Positions 1 through 6,944 of a stretch of 18,325 nucleotides of DNA are shown here, in pieces; position 1 is the first letter of the stretch; each line of letters begins with the position of its first letter. The notes under the pieces were generated by a model. The model was not told the DNA's origin, searched no databases, and saw nothing but the letters and a program-made list of their open reading frames with translations. Both the position numbers and the translations under genes were made by a program. The DNA comes from DAOTVS01 sp034436375. Its GTDB lineage: Bacteria > Chloroflexota > Anaerolineae > SpSt-313. The stretch covers positions 1 through 18,325 of the forward strand of contig DAOTVS010000266.1 in the NCBI GenBank assembly GCA_034436375.1. The letters are read 5' to 3'.

Positions 1-144
1 TATCAGGATATGGATGCCTTTGGCAACCGCCCGGCTTCCCACGGCTGCATTCGTCTGCGGCCCGAGGATGCGCTGTGGCTCACCCAATGGCATCCGCAGG
101 GCGTGCCGATCACCATCGCGCCGCGTACCAAGGCGCCATCGTGA
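1..144 (+). CDS. L,D-transpeptidase (YkuD domain), C-terminal fragment
   Basis: The reading frame is open from the first base of the window and ends at TGA 142-144, giving the last 47 residues of a protein whose start lies outside. It contains SHGCIRL at fragment residues 13-19, the signature of YkuD-type L,D-transpeptidases; the Cys codon at 46-48 would be the catalytic nucleophile and the preceding His and following Arg belong to the same motif. Such enzymes make 3-3 peptidoglycan cross-links or attach proteins to the wall, outside the membrane. The spacing from the motif to the C-terminus is normal for the family, so the end looks intact. The stop overlaps the GTG start of the next gene (GTGA), which suggests cotranscription and coupling. 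N-terminal domains and export signal cannot be seen. Confidence 0.85.
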   Translation, partial: YQDMDAFGNRPASHGCIRLRPEDALWLTQWHPQGVPITIAPRTKAPS

Positions 145-683
145 TCCTCTGGGGGTTGGGGCTCGTCCTGCTGGGGCTGTTCGCAGGCCTGACAGCCTAC
201 CTGCTCTGGCAGTGGAGCCGCCGGGACCGGGCCGGGCTCGGATTGCCGGAGGGGCGCATTGTCCGCGCCGATATGGGCGCCTGGCGCCAGTGTGAGGAGC
301 CCCTCTACTCGGCGCGCTACCGGCTGGCCGGCCGGCCCGATTATCTGGTCAAGACGGGGCGCGGGCTGGTGCCCGTTGAGGTCAAACCCGGCCGCACGGC
401 GCCTGCCCCCTATACGGGCGACGTCCTCCAGCTCGGCGCCTATCTGCTGCTCGTGGAGGAGGATACGGGCGTCAAGCCCACCCACGGGCTCTTGCGCTAC
501 CGCGAGCAGACCTTTGAGATACCCTATACGCCCGGCCTGCGGCAAGAGGTCATCGCCTGCCTGGAAGAGATGCGCGCCCTGCGTGAGGCCAGCCAGCCGC
601 CCGAGCCGCAGCATCGGGAACCGCAGCGCTGCACCCGTTGCGGCCAACGCGAGCATTGCGATGTGAGCCTCACCGATTTCTGA
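141..683 (+). CDS. Membrane-anchored Cas4-like PD-(D/E)XK nuclease family protein
   Basis: A 180-residue protein. Residues 3-24 form a hydrophobic helix, so it is probably membrane-anchored. A RecB/Cas4-type nuclease core follows: Asp67 in GRPDYL, Glu80 and Lys82 in VEVK, and Gln97 to Tyr101 in LQLGAY. One Cys (51) before the core and three after it (164, 167, 173) match the four iron-sulfur ligands of Cas4. The family usually acts as an exonuclease on DNA ends; here the membrane helix and lack of cas genes or repeats argue against CRISPR adaptation. GTG 141 is chosen because it overlaps the previous stop and has AAGG seven bases upstream; the frame is open further upstream only by overlapping the transpeptidase coding region. 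Substrate and role are unknown. Confidence 0.75.
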   Translation: MILWGLGLVLLGLFAGLTAYLLWQWSRRDRAGLGLPEGRIVRADMGAWRQCEEPLYSARYRLAGRPDYLVKTGRGLVPVEVKPGRTAPAPYTGDVLQLGAYLLLVEEDTGVKPTHGLLRYREQTFEIPYTPGLRQEVIACLEEMRALREASQPPEPQHREPQRCTRCGQREHCDVSLTDF

Positions 684-869
684 AGGACTATTCACGGAAA
701 TACAGTGGCAAGGAGAACCAGGCGAGGTACACCTGTTTGCCGCCGTCCCAGACGGCCCATTCCGATGGGCAGGCACAATCTGTGCGCTCACCGCCCTACT
801 TGCACACTTGGCCCACTCGGACTATGCTAAGGCCATCTCCATCAACCCTGGTACCCCGAGAATGAGTCC
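684..869 (+). promoter_or_regulatory. Intergenic spacer with a weak candidate promoter for the NYN-domain gene
   Basis: This 186-bp spacer holds no convincing gene. TTGCAC (800-805) and TATGCT (823-828), 17 bp apart, are a possible but weak sigma-70-type promoter about 40 bp before the next start codon. A short hairpin with 6-bp arms (755-760 and 765-770) has no T-tract. Neither assignment is firm. Confidence 0.25.
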
Positions 870-1352
870 ATGCCACTGATCATCGACGGCCACAACCTGA
901 TCGGGCAGATGCGAAACATCTCGCTCTCTGACCCTGATGACGAGGAACAGCTCCTCGAGCGCCTGGCCAGCTACCAGAGCCGGCGCCGCGATGAGATGGT
1001 CGTCGTCTTTGACTCCGGACCGCAAGGGGGGCTGCCCGGCGGCGGGAGGCGAGAGGGCGGCTTGCGCGTGGTCTATGCCCGCGCGGGGCAACGCGCCGAT
1101 GATGTCATCATCCGCCTGGTGCGGGCACGCGGCGGCAGCACCTGCCAGGTCGTCACCTCGGACCGCGCCGTGCAGGCCGAAGTGCGCGGCCTCGGCGCCA
1201 ACGTCATCCCCTCTCAAGAGTTCGCCCGCCGCCTGCAGCCCGCCCCCCAGAACGCACCACGAAGACCCAGTGAAAAGGAAAGGCCGCCCTCGGCCAGCGA
1301 GGTCGAGGCCTGGCTGGAGATCTTTGCGCGCCGCAAGCCCAAGCGCAGGTAA
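870..1352 (+). CDS. NYN-domain (YacP-like) putative ribonuclease
   Basis: A 160-residue protein beginning MPLIIDGHNLI, the typical start of NYN/YacP (DUF901) PIN-fold proteins. Acidic residues expected at the metal site are visible: Asp6, Asp48 in VVFD, Asp77/Asp78 in RADD, and Asp98 in TSDR. Bacillus Rae1/YacP is a ribosome-associated mRNA endonuclease of this family, so cytoplasmic RNA cleavage is the likely activity; this is family inference. Residues 123-144 are Pro/Arg-rich and probably disordered, followed by a basic helical tail. Length is close to the family norm. ATG 870 lets the conserved IIDGHN strand begin at once, but the ribosome binding site is weak. The gene stands alone between two spacers. 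Confidence 0.75.
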   Translation: MPLIIDGHNLIGQMRNISLSDPDDEEQLLERLASYQSRRRDEMVVVFDSGPQGGLPGGGRREGGLRVVYARAGQRADDVIIRLVRARGGSTCQVVTSDRAVQAEVRGLGANVIPSQEFARRLQPAPQNAPRRPSEKERPPSASEVEAWLEIFARRKPKRR

Positions 1353-1371
1353 CGACTCGTAGGGACTGAGC

Positions 1372-1526
1372 GAATTGAGGGAACTGGAGGAATTCAGAGG
1401 GTAGAGATCGCCTCACGTTCCGCTCGCAGCACAATCAGCCTCGGCTCTGATGCGCAGCGCTTGACCTTTTGCCTGTTGCTTCCTCAGTTCCGTTAGTTCC
1501 ACAAGCTCCTGCAATTCATACAAGCT
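1372..1526. repeat. Two degenerate 9-bp-period arrays in inverted orientation
   Basis: At 1372-1398 there are three imperfect 9-mers of the form GAACTGGAG or GAATTGAGG. At 1482-1526 there are about five 9-mers of roughly reverse-complement type (CCTCAGTTC, CGTTAGTTC, CACAAGCTC, CTGCAATTC, ATACAAGCT). The arrays face each other across about 80 bp in the 300-bp gap before the ECF sigma gene and could pair loosely. They encode nothing recognisable. The periodicity is imperfect, so confidence is moderate. Confidence 0.45.
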
Positions 1527-1569
1527 GATCATTCCCGCCCCGCACTGTCAACTCTATCATACTCACTCT

Positions 1570-1598
1570 TTGACGACTCGGGCCGGTCGTGGTATGTT
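1570..1598 (+). promoter_or_regulatory. Sigma-70-type promoter of the first ECF sigma operon
   Basis: TTGACG (1570-1575) and TATGTT (1593-1598) are separated by exactly 17 bp. The -35 box matches consensus at 5 of 6 positions and the -10 box at 4 of 6. Transcription would start near 1605. This makes the upstream GTG at 1605 an unlikely start unless translation is leaderless, and favours the start at 1656/1659, which has a ribosome binding site. Confidence 0.6.
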
Positions 1599-1658
1599 AC
1601 AGAAGTGTCACCGTATCCTTTCAGGCCTCTTGGCGTCTCTAAGGGAGAAACGTGCGTG

Positions 1659-2204
1659 ATGCGCACAGGCGAAGACAACTCTTTGCTGGACCGCGTGCAA
1701 GAATATGACCTGCCGGCCATTGGCGAGGTCTATGATCGTTACGCGGGCCGCATCTATAACTATATATATTACCGCCTGGGCGACACGCAACTGGCCGAGG
1801 ATCTGACTGGCGCCGTTTTCATCAAGATGCTGGAAGCCATCCAATCGAGCAAATCGTGGCAAGTTTCTTTCTCGGGGTGGCTCTACCGCATCGCCCACAA
1901 CCTGGTTGTGGATCATTTCCGTCGCACCCAGCAGGACCGCGCAGCCCCTCTCGATGAGCGCATCGTCGCTGGAGATCAGGACCCCGTCAAGACCGTCGAG
2001 CGCCGTCTGGAGAACGATCGCCTGCGCCTGGCCATCGGGCAGCTCACGGAAGAGCAGAGGCAGGTTATTACGTACAAGTTCGTTGAGGACCTCACGAACG
2101 CCCAGGTTGCTGAGATCATGGGCAAGACCGAGGGCGCAATCAAGTCGCTGCAATTCCGAGCCCTGGCTTCCCTGCGCCGGATTCTTGAGGCGGAGGAGAG
2201 TTGA
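1659..2204 (+). CDS. RNA polymerase sigma factor, ECF (sigma-70 family)
   Basis: A 181-residue ECF-type sigma factor. Region 2 covers about residues 17-90, with the -10-recognition and core-binding segment around AEDLTGAVFIKMLEAI and FSGWLYRIAHNLVVDHFRR. A linker of about 30 residues leads to region 4 (about 120-175), whose helix-turn-helix includes LTNAQVAEIMGKTEGAIKSL. It directs RNA polymerase to a specialised promoter set. ATG 1659 has AGGGAG at 1642-1647; GTG 1656, one codon upstream, is equally plausible on spacing. The frame is open up to GTG 1605, but that position coincides with the predicted transcription start. The DUF5667 gene follows after 3 bp, so the two are surely cotranscribed and probably act as sigma factor and regulator. 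Confidence 0.88.
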   Translation: MRTGEDNSLLDRVQEYDLPAIGEVYDRYAGRIYNYIYYRLGDTQLAEDLTGAVFIKMLEAIQSSKSWQVSFSGWLYRIAHNLVVDHFRRTQQDRAAPLDERIVAGDQDPVKTVERRLENDRLRLAIGQLTEEQRQVITYKFVEDLTNAQVAEIMGKTEGAIKSLQFRALASLRRILEAEES

Positions 2205-2207
2205 GTC

Positions 2208-3929
2208 ATGCTGCGTCCGGGGGAGATTGAGGAAGCCCTGGAGCAATGCTTGCTATGCATGCAGCGCGGAGAGCCCGCAGAGGCATGCCTGGCCGGTTAT
2301 CCCGAGCTGAGAGAAGAACTGGCGCCCCTGTTGGCGATAGCGCAGCGTGTGCACGAGGCGGCCCCGGCGCCACCCAATGCGGCGGCAGCGCTGGCACGAG
2401 GCCGGGAGCGTGTGCTGCGCCAGGCTGCCCGGCAACGCATAGCCAGGCGCAGCGCGCCGTGGGTCCAGCGACTGGCGGGGTTCTTCGCCCCCCTGCTGCG
2501 GCGGGGCCTGGCCAGCACCGTGGCAGCGGTCGTGTTAATCGTCGTCCTGTTGGCCGGCACGTCGGCCATCGCTTCGGCGAACAGCCTGCCGGGGGACCCC
2601 CTCTACCCCGTCAAGCTTGCTGCCGAATCGGTACAGCTGGCCCTGACCTTGGATCCGAACTCACGCATCGCTGTGGAGCACACGCTCGAGCAGCGGCGCG
2701 TGGACGAAGCGCAGGCCATAGTCAAACAGCATCGAATTGCGCACGTCAGCTTCCAGGGGATCGTGGAAGCCTATGACGGCTCGACCCTGACGGCTGCCGG
2801 TCTCACCATCCAGATAAACGCCAGCACCCAGCTCGCCGGCCCGCAGCCTGCGCCGGGGCTGACCGTCCAGGTGAGTGCGGAGAGCAATAGCGACGGCATC
2901 CTCATCGGCAAGGCCATCAAGACGCTGGCGCCCGCCATGCCCTCACCCAAGCTCAACAGCGCTCAGGTCGCCCATACTGCCATGCCGGCCGCGCTCGTAG
3001 CAGGCGCCACGTCGACCCAGAGGGCCTCGGCCGGGGCCACTCCGCATCCCGGTCGCTCAAGCGCCGGCGCTTCAATCAACGCCCAATCGTCACCCGCGGC
3101 CGCCACGGCGCAGGCGGTCACCACATCGCCTGCGCCTTCCGCCAGCCCATTGTCCCCTGCGGGCACCGTCACCCCGTCACGCGAAGGCCAGGTGCACTTT
3201 GCCGGCTTGATTACCCGCCTGGCCCCGGATCTGTGGGAGGTTGCGGGGCTGCAAGTGCGCATCACCACGGCCACACAGATCGACAGTAGCGCCTCCCCGC
3301 CGGCGGTCGGCGCCTGGGCCGACGTCAAAGGGACCCGCGATAGCGACGGCTCCATCCTGGCGCGCAAGATTGTGGTAGAGCGCAGCTCAGAGCCAGAGGT
3401 TGATCTGATCGAGTTCCAGGGCGCCATTGAAGCGGCCAGCAGTGACCAGTGGACCGTGGACGGCCAGGCTTTCGAGATCAATAGCGCCACAACCATCACC
3501 GGCGAGCCCAACAGCGGCTGGCAGGCGGAAGTGCAGGCCCAGCGCCAGCCCGACGGCACTCTGCTGGCCACATCGATTGTGGTGTATGCGCCACAGGATA
3601 TCCCTGCCAAGCTTGCCGGGACCATCGATGAGATCGGCGCAAGCTATTGGCTTATCGCAGGCCGGCGCGTTTCCTTTGATAGCCAGACGGCCATCCGCGG
3701 TGCCGCAGCTCTCGGCGCACGCACCGAAGTGCAGGGCCTGGAGCAGGCCGATGGCAGCATCCGTGCTTTGGTGGTCCATATCCATGCGAACTCTGCGCCC
3801 ACCGCCACAACCGTATTCACTGCGACCGCTGCGCCGCCGGCCGGTGCCCCGGCAATGACGCCTCAGCATGGAAAATCGGGCTCAGGCGGCGGCAACCCCC
3901 AGCAGCATCCAGCCCCGGCCCAGGACTAG
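2208..3929 (+). CDS. DUF5667/DUF5666 single-pass membrane protein, probable regulator of the ECF sigma factor
   Basis: A 573-residue protein. Residues 1-90 are cytoplasmic and start with the helical segment (EEALEQCLLCMQRGEPAEAC...) common in proteins encoded after Chloroflexota ECF genes. A transmembrane helix lies at about 101-124. Immediately after it, NSLPGDPLYPVKLAAE (125-140) is the hallmark of DUF5667, which extends to about 175. Four DUF5666-like beta repeats follow, at about 179-240, 328-392, 400-460 and 467-525; each has a [F/L]xGxI...W/L..(A/D)G pattern, then an ATxI or STxL strand. An Ala/Ser/Thr/Pro-rich linker (241-327) separates repeat 1 from repeats 2-4, and the tail is Pro/Gly-rich. 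The repeats should be extracytoplasmic. The N-terminal part may hold the sigma factor, but no anti-sigma zinc motif (HxxxCxxC) is visible. GGAGGAG precedes ATG 2208. Confidence 0.8.
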   Translation: MLRPGEIEEALEQCLLCMQRGEPAEACLAGYPELREELAPLLAIAQRVHEAAPAPPNAAAALARGRERVLRQAARQRIARRSAPWVQRLAGFFAPLLRRGLASTVAAVVLIVVLLAGTSAIASANSLPGDPLYPVKLAAESVQLALTLDPNSRIAVEHTLEQRRVDEAQAIVKQHRIAHVSFQGIVEAYDGSTLTAAGLTIQINASTQLAGPQPAPGLTVQVSAESNSDGILIGKAIKTLAPAMPSPKLNSAQVAHTAMPAALVAGATSTQRASAGATPHPGRSSAGASINAQSSPAAATAQAVTTSPAPSASPLSPAGTVTPSREGQVHFAGLITRLAPDLWEVAGLQVRITTATQIDSSASPPAVGAWADVKGTRDSDGSILARKIVVERSSEPEVDLIEFQGAIEAASSDQWTVDGQAFEINSATTITGEPNSGWQAEVQAQRQPDGTLLATSIVVYAPQDIPAKLAGTIDEIGASYWLIAGRRVSFDSQTAIRGAAALGARTEVQGLEQADGSIRALVVHIHANSAPTATTVFTATAAPPAGAPAMTPQHGKSGSGGGNPQQHPAPAQD

Positions 3930-4004
3930 CCCAGCGCCACGCCCACCGCTGCCAAAGCGGCCACCATCACCCTTGGGTTTGTGACCATCGCTCCTGATGC
4001 GCGC

Positions 4005-5912
4005 CTACCTGGCCCGACGCCGCTGCAGATGGACCAGCAAGATCGACACATCCGCCGGGTTGACCCCCTGGATGCGTGCGGCCTGCCCCACCGTCGCCGG
4101 GCGGATCTTGCCCAGCTTCTCCCGCGCCTCGGTGCGCAGCCCTGTGATCGCCCCATAGTCCAGATCGCTGGGGATACGCCGTTCCTCCAACCGGGCCATG
4201 CGCGCGACTTCGCGCTCCTGCTTGGCGATATAGCCCGCGTACTTGGCCTCGATCTCCACCTGTTCGGCCGCACCCGGCGGCAGGGGGGCGGCAGGCGGCG
4301 CCACCCGGCAGAGCGCCTCATAGGTCACGGCCGGGCGCCGCAGCGCCTGCAGAGCACTGGCCCCCTCCATATCCGACTGGCCCTCCGGGTCCAGCTCGCG
4401 CAGGCGCTCTGCCGGCAGCCAGATATGGTGCAGGCGCTCCAGCTCAGCACGCACGGCCTGCCGCTTGGCCTCGACCCGCTGATAGCGCTCGTCAGAGACC
4501 AGCCCAACCTCGTGCCCCAATGGGGAGAGGCGCAGATCGGCGTTATCCTGCCGCAGAAGCAGACGGTATTCGGCGTGGGCCGTCATCAGGCGGTAGGGCT
4601 CGGTCAGGTCTTTGGTCACGAGGTCGTCAATCATCACGCCGATATAGCCCTGGTCGCGGCGCAGCAACACGGGCTCCTCACCCCGCACCCGACGCGCAGC
4701 GTTGATGCCGGCAATCAGCCCCTGGGCCGCTGCCTCCTCATAGCCCGAGGTGCCGTTGATCTGCCCGGCATGGAAGAGCCCCGGCACTGCTTTGACCTCC
4801 AGGGTGCGGTAGAGCTGGCTGGAGGGCGCATAGTCATACTCCACCGCATAGCCCGGGCGCATGATCTCCGCGCGCCCCAGCGCCGGGATCGAGTGCAGCA
4901 TGGCCAGCTGCACGTCTTCGGGGAAGCTGGTGAAAAGGCCCTGCACATAGACTTCCATGGTCGCCATGCCCTCGGGCTCCAGGAAGAGCTGGTGCGCCGC
5001 CTTGTCGGGGTAGCGGACGATCTTTTCCTCAAAGGAGGGGCAGTAGCGCGGGCCGGCGCCCTCGGTGATGCCGGCGGCGATGGGCGAGCGATGCAGATTC
5101 TCGCGCACGATGCGGTGCGTCTCGGCATTGGTATGCACCATGTAGCAGGGCAACTGAGTGCGCCAGGTCGATTGTTGCGGCACCGGGTAAACCGGGTGCG
5201 GCGGCGGCAGATAGGTTATCGGGTCAGGCGGATCAAAGGAGAAATAGAGGGGCATCTCGCTGCCCAGCTGCGGCACGGTGAGCGCATAGTCGATGGTGCG
5301 CGCATCCACCCGCGGCGGCGTATTTGTCTGCAGGCGGCCCAACTCCAGCCCGGCCTCACGGAGCGACTGGGAGAGGCCGTTCGCCGGGAACTCGCCCGTG
5401 CGACCGGCCGGCATCGAGTGCTCCCCCGTCGTGATACGCGCGCGCAGGAAGGTGCCCGTCGTCAGCACCACCGCCCGGGCCCCATAGGTGCGCCCCTGAT
5501 GCGTGACCACGCCAGCCACGCGCCCCTGCTCCAGGCACAGCCCCTCCACAATGGCCTGCTTGAGGTGCAGGTTGGGCGTGCCCTCGATGGTATGCTTCAT
5601 GGTCAGGGAATACAGGCGCTTGTCGGCCTGCGCCCGCGGCGCCTGCACCGCCGGCCCCTTGCCCACATTGAGCATGCGGATCTGGATAAAGGTGCGGTCC
5701 GTAGCGCGGCCCATCTCGCCGCCGAGAGCGTCGATCTCGCGCACCAGGTGCCCCTTGGCCGGCCCGCCGATGGCCGGGTTGCAGGGCATCAGCGCCACCA
5801 GGTCCAGATTCATGGTCAAGAGCAACGTCCGGCAGCCCATCCGCGCCGCCGCCAGCGCCGCCTCGCAGCCGGCGTGACCCGCGCCGACGACGATGACATC
5901 GTACTCGTCCAA
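4005..5912 (-). CDS. mnmG: tRNA uridine-5-carboxymethylaminomethyl(34) modification enzyme MnmG (GidA)
   Basis: A 635-residue FAD protein that works with MnmE to add the carboxymethylaminomethyl group to the wobble uridine of certain tRNAs. The FAD-binding GAGHAG lies at residues 10-15. Family signatures include MPCNPAIGGPAKGHLVREID (42 onward, with Cys44), GTFLRA, YCPSFEEK with the second conserved Cys, AGQINGTSGYEEAAAQGL, and the C-terminal helical domain ending near IQGVNPADVSILL. Length is normal. The start is TTG 5912: an in-frame TGA lies four codons upstream and the next candidate start is inside the FAD fold, so TTG is effectively forced; TGAGGG sits about six bases upstream. The usually conserved TSRAEYRL reads TAHAEYRL. 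The NUDIX gene lies upstream on the same strand, with a 169-bp inverted-repeat element between them. Confidence 0.96.
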   Translation of the reverse strand: MDEYDVIVVGAGHAGCEAALAAARMGCRTLLLTMNLDLVALMPCNPAIGGPAKGHLVREIDALGGEMGRATDRTFIQIRMLNVGKGPAVQAPRAQADKRLYSLTMKHTIEGTPNLHLKQAIVEGLCLEQGRVAGVVTHQGRTYGARAVVLTTGTFLRARITTGEHSMPAGRTGEFPANGLSQSLREAGLELGRLQTNTPPRVDARTIDYALTVPQLGSEMPLYFSFDPPDPITYLPPPHPVYPVPQQSTWRTQLPCYMVHTNAETHRIVRENLHRSPIAAGITEGAGPRYCPSFEEKIVRYPDKAAHQLFLEPEGMATMEVYVQGLFTSFPEDVQLAMLHSIPALGRAEIMRPGYAVEYDYAPSSQLYRTLEVKAVPGLFHAGQINGTSGYEEAAAQGLIAGINAARRVRGEEPVLLRRDQGYIGVMIDDLVTKDLTEPYRLMTAHAEYRLLLRQDNADLRLSPLGHEVGLVSDERYQRVEAKRQAVRAELERLHHIWLPAERLRELDPEGQSDMEGASALQALRRPAVTYEALCRVAPPAAPLPPGAAEQVEIEAKYAGYIAKQEREVARMARLEERRIPSDLDYGAITGLRTEAREKLGKIRPATVGQAARIQGVNPADVSILLVHLQRRRAR

Positions 5913-5960
5913 TACTCGCCCTCAACAATCTTTGCCTATTGCGCACAAGGCCGCCAGGGA

Positions 5961-6129
5961 GCGTAATAAGTAAACCGTAATAAGTAAACCGTAACAAGAA
6001 AGAACGCCATGGCGATACGCTCGATGCTCTGCGAGAGTCCTGCCAGGCAGATCCGACGAAGAACTGCAAAAGTTCCGTCAGGGCAACCTTACTTATTACG
6101 GTTTACTTATTACGGTTTACTTATTACGC
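5961..6129. mobile_element. 169-bp inverted-repeat (MITE-like) element with arms made of a 14-bp unit
   Basis: The left arm starting at 5961 and the right arm ending at 6129 are perfect inverted repeats over 34 bp (5961-5994 and 6096-6129), extending to about 42 bp with two mismatches. Each arm is itself a tandem of a 14-bp unit (TAATAAGTAAACCG, about 2.5-3 copies), much more AT-rich than its surroundings. The 85-bp centre encodes nothing recognisable. No target-site duplication is evident. It fills most of the gap between the NUDIX gene and mnmG, so mnmG leader RNA from upstream would carry this hairpin. Confidence 0.65.
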
Positions 6130-6140
6130 CCCATGTGACC

Positions 6141-6716
6141 TCACCCATCACGCATCACGCTCGCCACAAACTCGTGCGCCAGCGCCCGAAAGCGCCCCCA
6201 CACCGCCCATTCGCCGCCCATATGCTCCAGGCTCTGGGCGATCGCATGCAGTTCTTCCGGGCGGACTTCGCGGGCAAGGGTGATTTGCTCGCTTTCATCT
6301 TCCGGGCGCACCGGCTCCGGGCCGATGCTCAGCAAGAAGACGTAGGAAGCGCGTTCCTGCTCTTGCGCACAGCGGGTAAAATGGTAATGCAGGATGCCCA
6401 GGAAACGCAGCACGCGCCCCGTGAGGCCCGTCTCCTCCCGCAGCTCGCGCTGCACCGCCTCCAGAAGCGGCTCGCCCGCCTGGATGCTGCCGCTAGGCAG
6501 GCGAAAGGTGCCGGCCGGGTAAAAGGCCTTGCTCTGCAGCAGGATGCGCCCATCGGGCCGCTGCAACACCAGCACCACCTCCCCCTGCCGGTGCGACCAC
6601 ATGTGCCAGAATCGCTCCAGGTCGCCGGAAGCGCCCAGCTCATAGCTGCGTTCCACCGGCCGGCCGTAGAGGCGCTCCGCCTCGGCCAAGCCGGGCACGC
6701 TCGTCGTATCTGCCAT
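6141..6716 (-). CDS. NUDIX hydrolase
   Basis: A 191-residue protein with a complete NUDIX box at residues 76-98 (Gly76, Glu82, Arg90-Glu91, Glu94-Glu95, Gly97), fitting GX5EX7REUXEEXGU exactly. The box carries the metal-binding glutamates that hydrolyse a nucleoside diphosphate linked to another group. The domain begins around 45 (GEVVLVLQRPDGRILLQ), preceded by a 40-residue extension, and a helical C-terminus follows. PxGTFRLPSGSIQAGE resembles ADP-sugar or housecleaning pyrophosphatases, but the substrate cannot be told. ATG 6716 has AGGTG about six bases upstream and an extended -10 promoter close by. It is upstream of mnmG on the same strand, so some transcripts may run through the repeat element into mnmG. 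Confidence 0.88.
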   Translation of the reverse strand: MADTTSVPGLAEAERLYGRPVERSYELGASGDLERFWHMWSHRQGEVVLVLQRPDGRILLQSKAFYPAGTFRLPSGSIQAGEPLLEAVQRELREETGLTGRVLRFLGILHYHFTRCAQEQERASYVFLLSIGPEPVRPEDESEQITLAREVRPEELHAIAQSLEHMGGEWAVWGRFRALAHEFVASVMRDG

Positions 6717-6742
6717 ACAACACCTCGCGGTAGAGTTGGGCT

Positions 6743-6751
6743 ATTATAGCA
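6743..6751 (-). promoter_or_regulatory. Extended -10 promoter of the NUDIX gene
   Basis: Read on the minus strand, the site is TGCTATAAT: a perfect TATAAT (6748-6743) with the TG of an extended -10 one base upstream. No good -35 hexamer lies 16-18 bp upstream, which is typical of extended -10 promoters. The start codon is 27 bp downstream. Confidence 0.6.
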
Positions 6752-6850
6752 CAAGGCCCCGATGCATTGTAGTGATTCAAGCACAGCCAGCATAAAACAC
6801 CTGGGGCGGCAGCTACATTTGCTGCTCCACAGCGCGCCAGCCTCAAGCCA

Positions 6851-6897
6851 GCGATGGGGATGTTGAGGCGCCTCGGGTGCCTCAACATCCCCATCGC
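6851..6897. terminator. Perfect 19-bp-arm hairpin after the dehydrogenase gene
   Basis: The arms 6851-6869 and 6879-6897 are perfect inverted repeats around a 9-base loop. The hairpin is 48 bp beyond the stop of the minus-strand dehydrogenase gene and upstream of the NUDIX promoter, a natural place for termination. No T-tract follows on the minus strand; TTTT (AAAA on plus) borders the other side. It may be a repeat rather than a classical intrinsic terminator. Confidence 0.55.
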
Positions 6898-6944
6898 AAA
6901 AGGTCTGTGCCGGGGTCATGTGCTGCGCTGGGTCCGGCCTCAAG

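Noticed and set aside
141..683. Cas4-like gene as evidence of a CRISPR-Cas locus
   Set aside because: No cas1/cas2, effector genes or repeat-spacer array are present; stand-alone Cas4-like proteins are common.
1372..1526. Possible CRISPR-like array
   Set aside because: The unit is only 9 bp, imperfect and without spacers.
1605..1658. N-terminal extension of the first ECF sigma factor from GTG 1605
   Set aside because: The predicted transcription start coincides with this codon and it has no ribosome binding site; 1656/1659 has one.
3981..5966. 661-codon open frame on plus opposite mnmG
   Set aside because: It mirrors a complete MnmG on the minus strand, and its Arg/Gln/His-rich translation matches no family; GC-rich coding DNA often leaves the opposite strand open.
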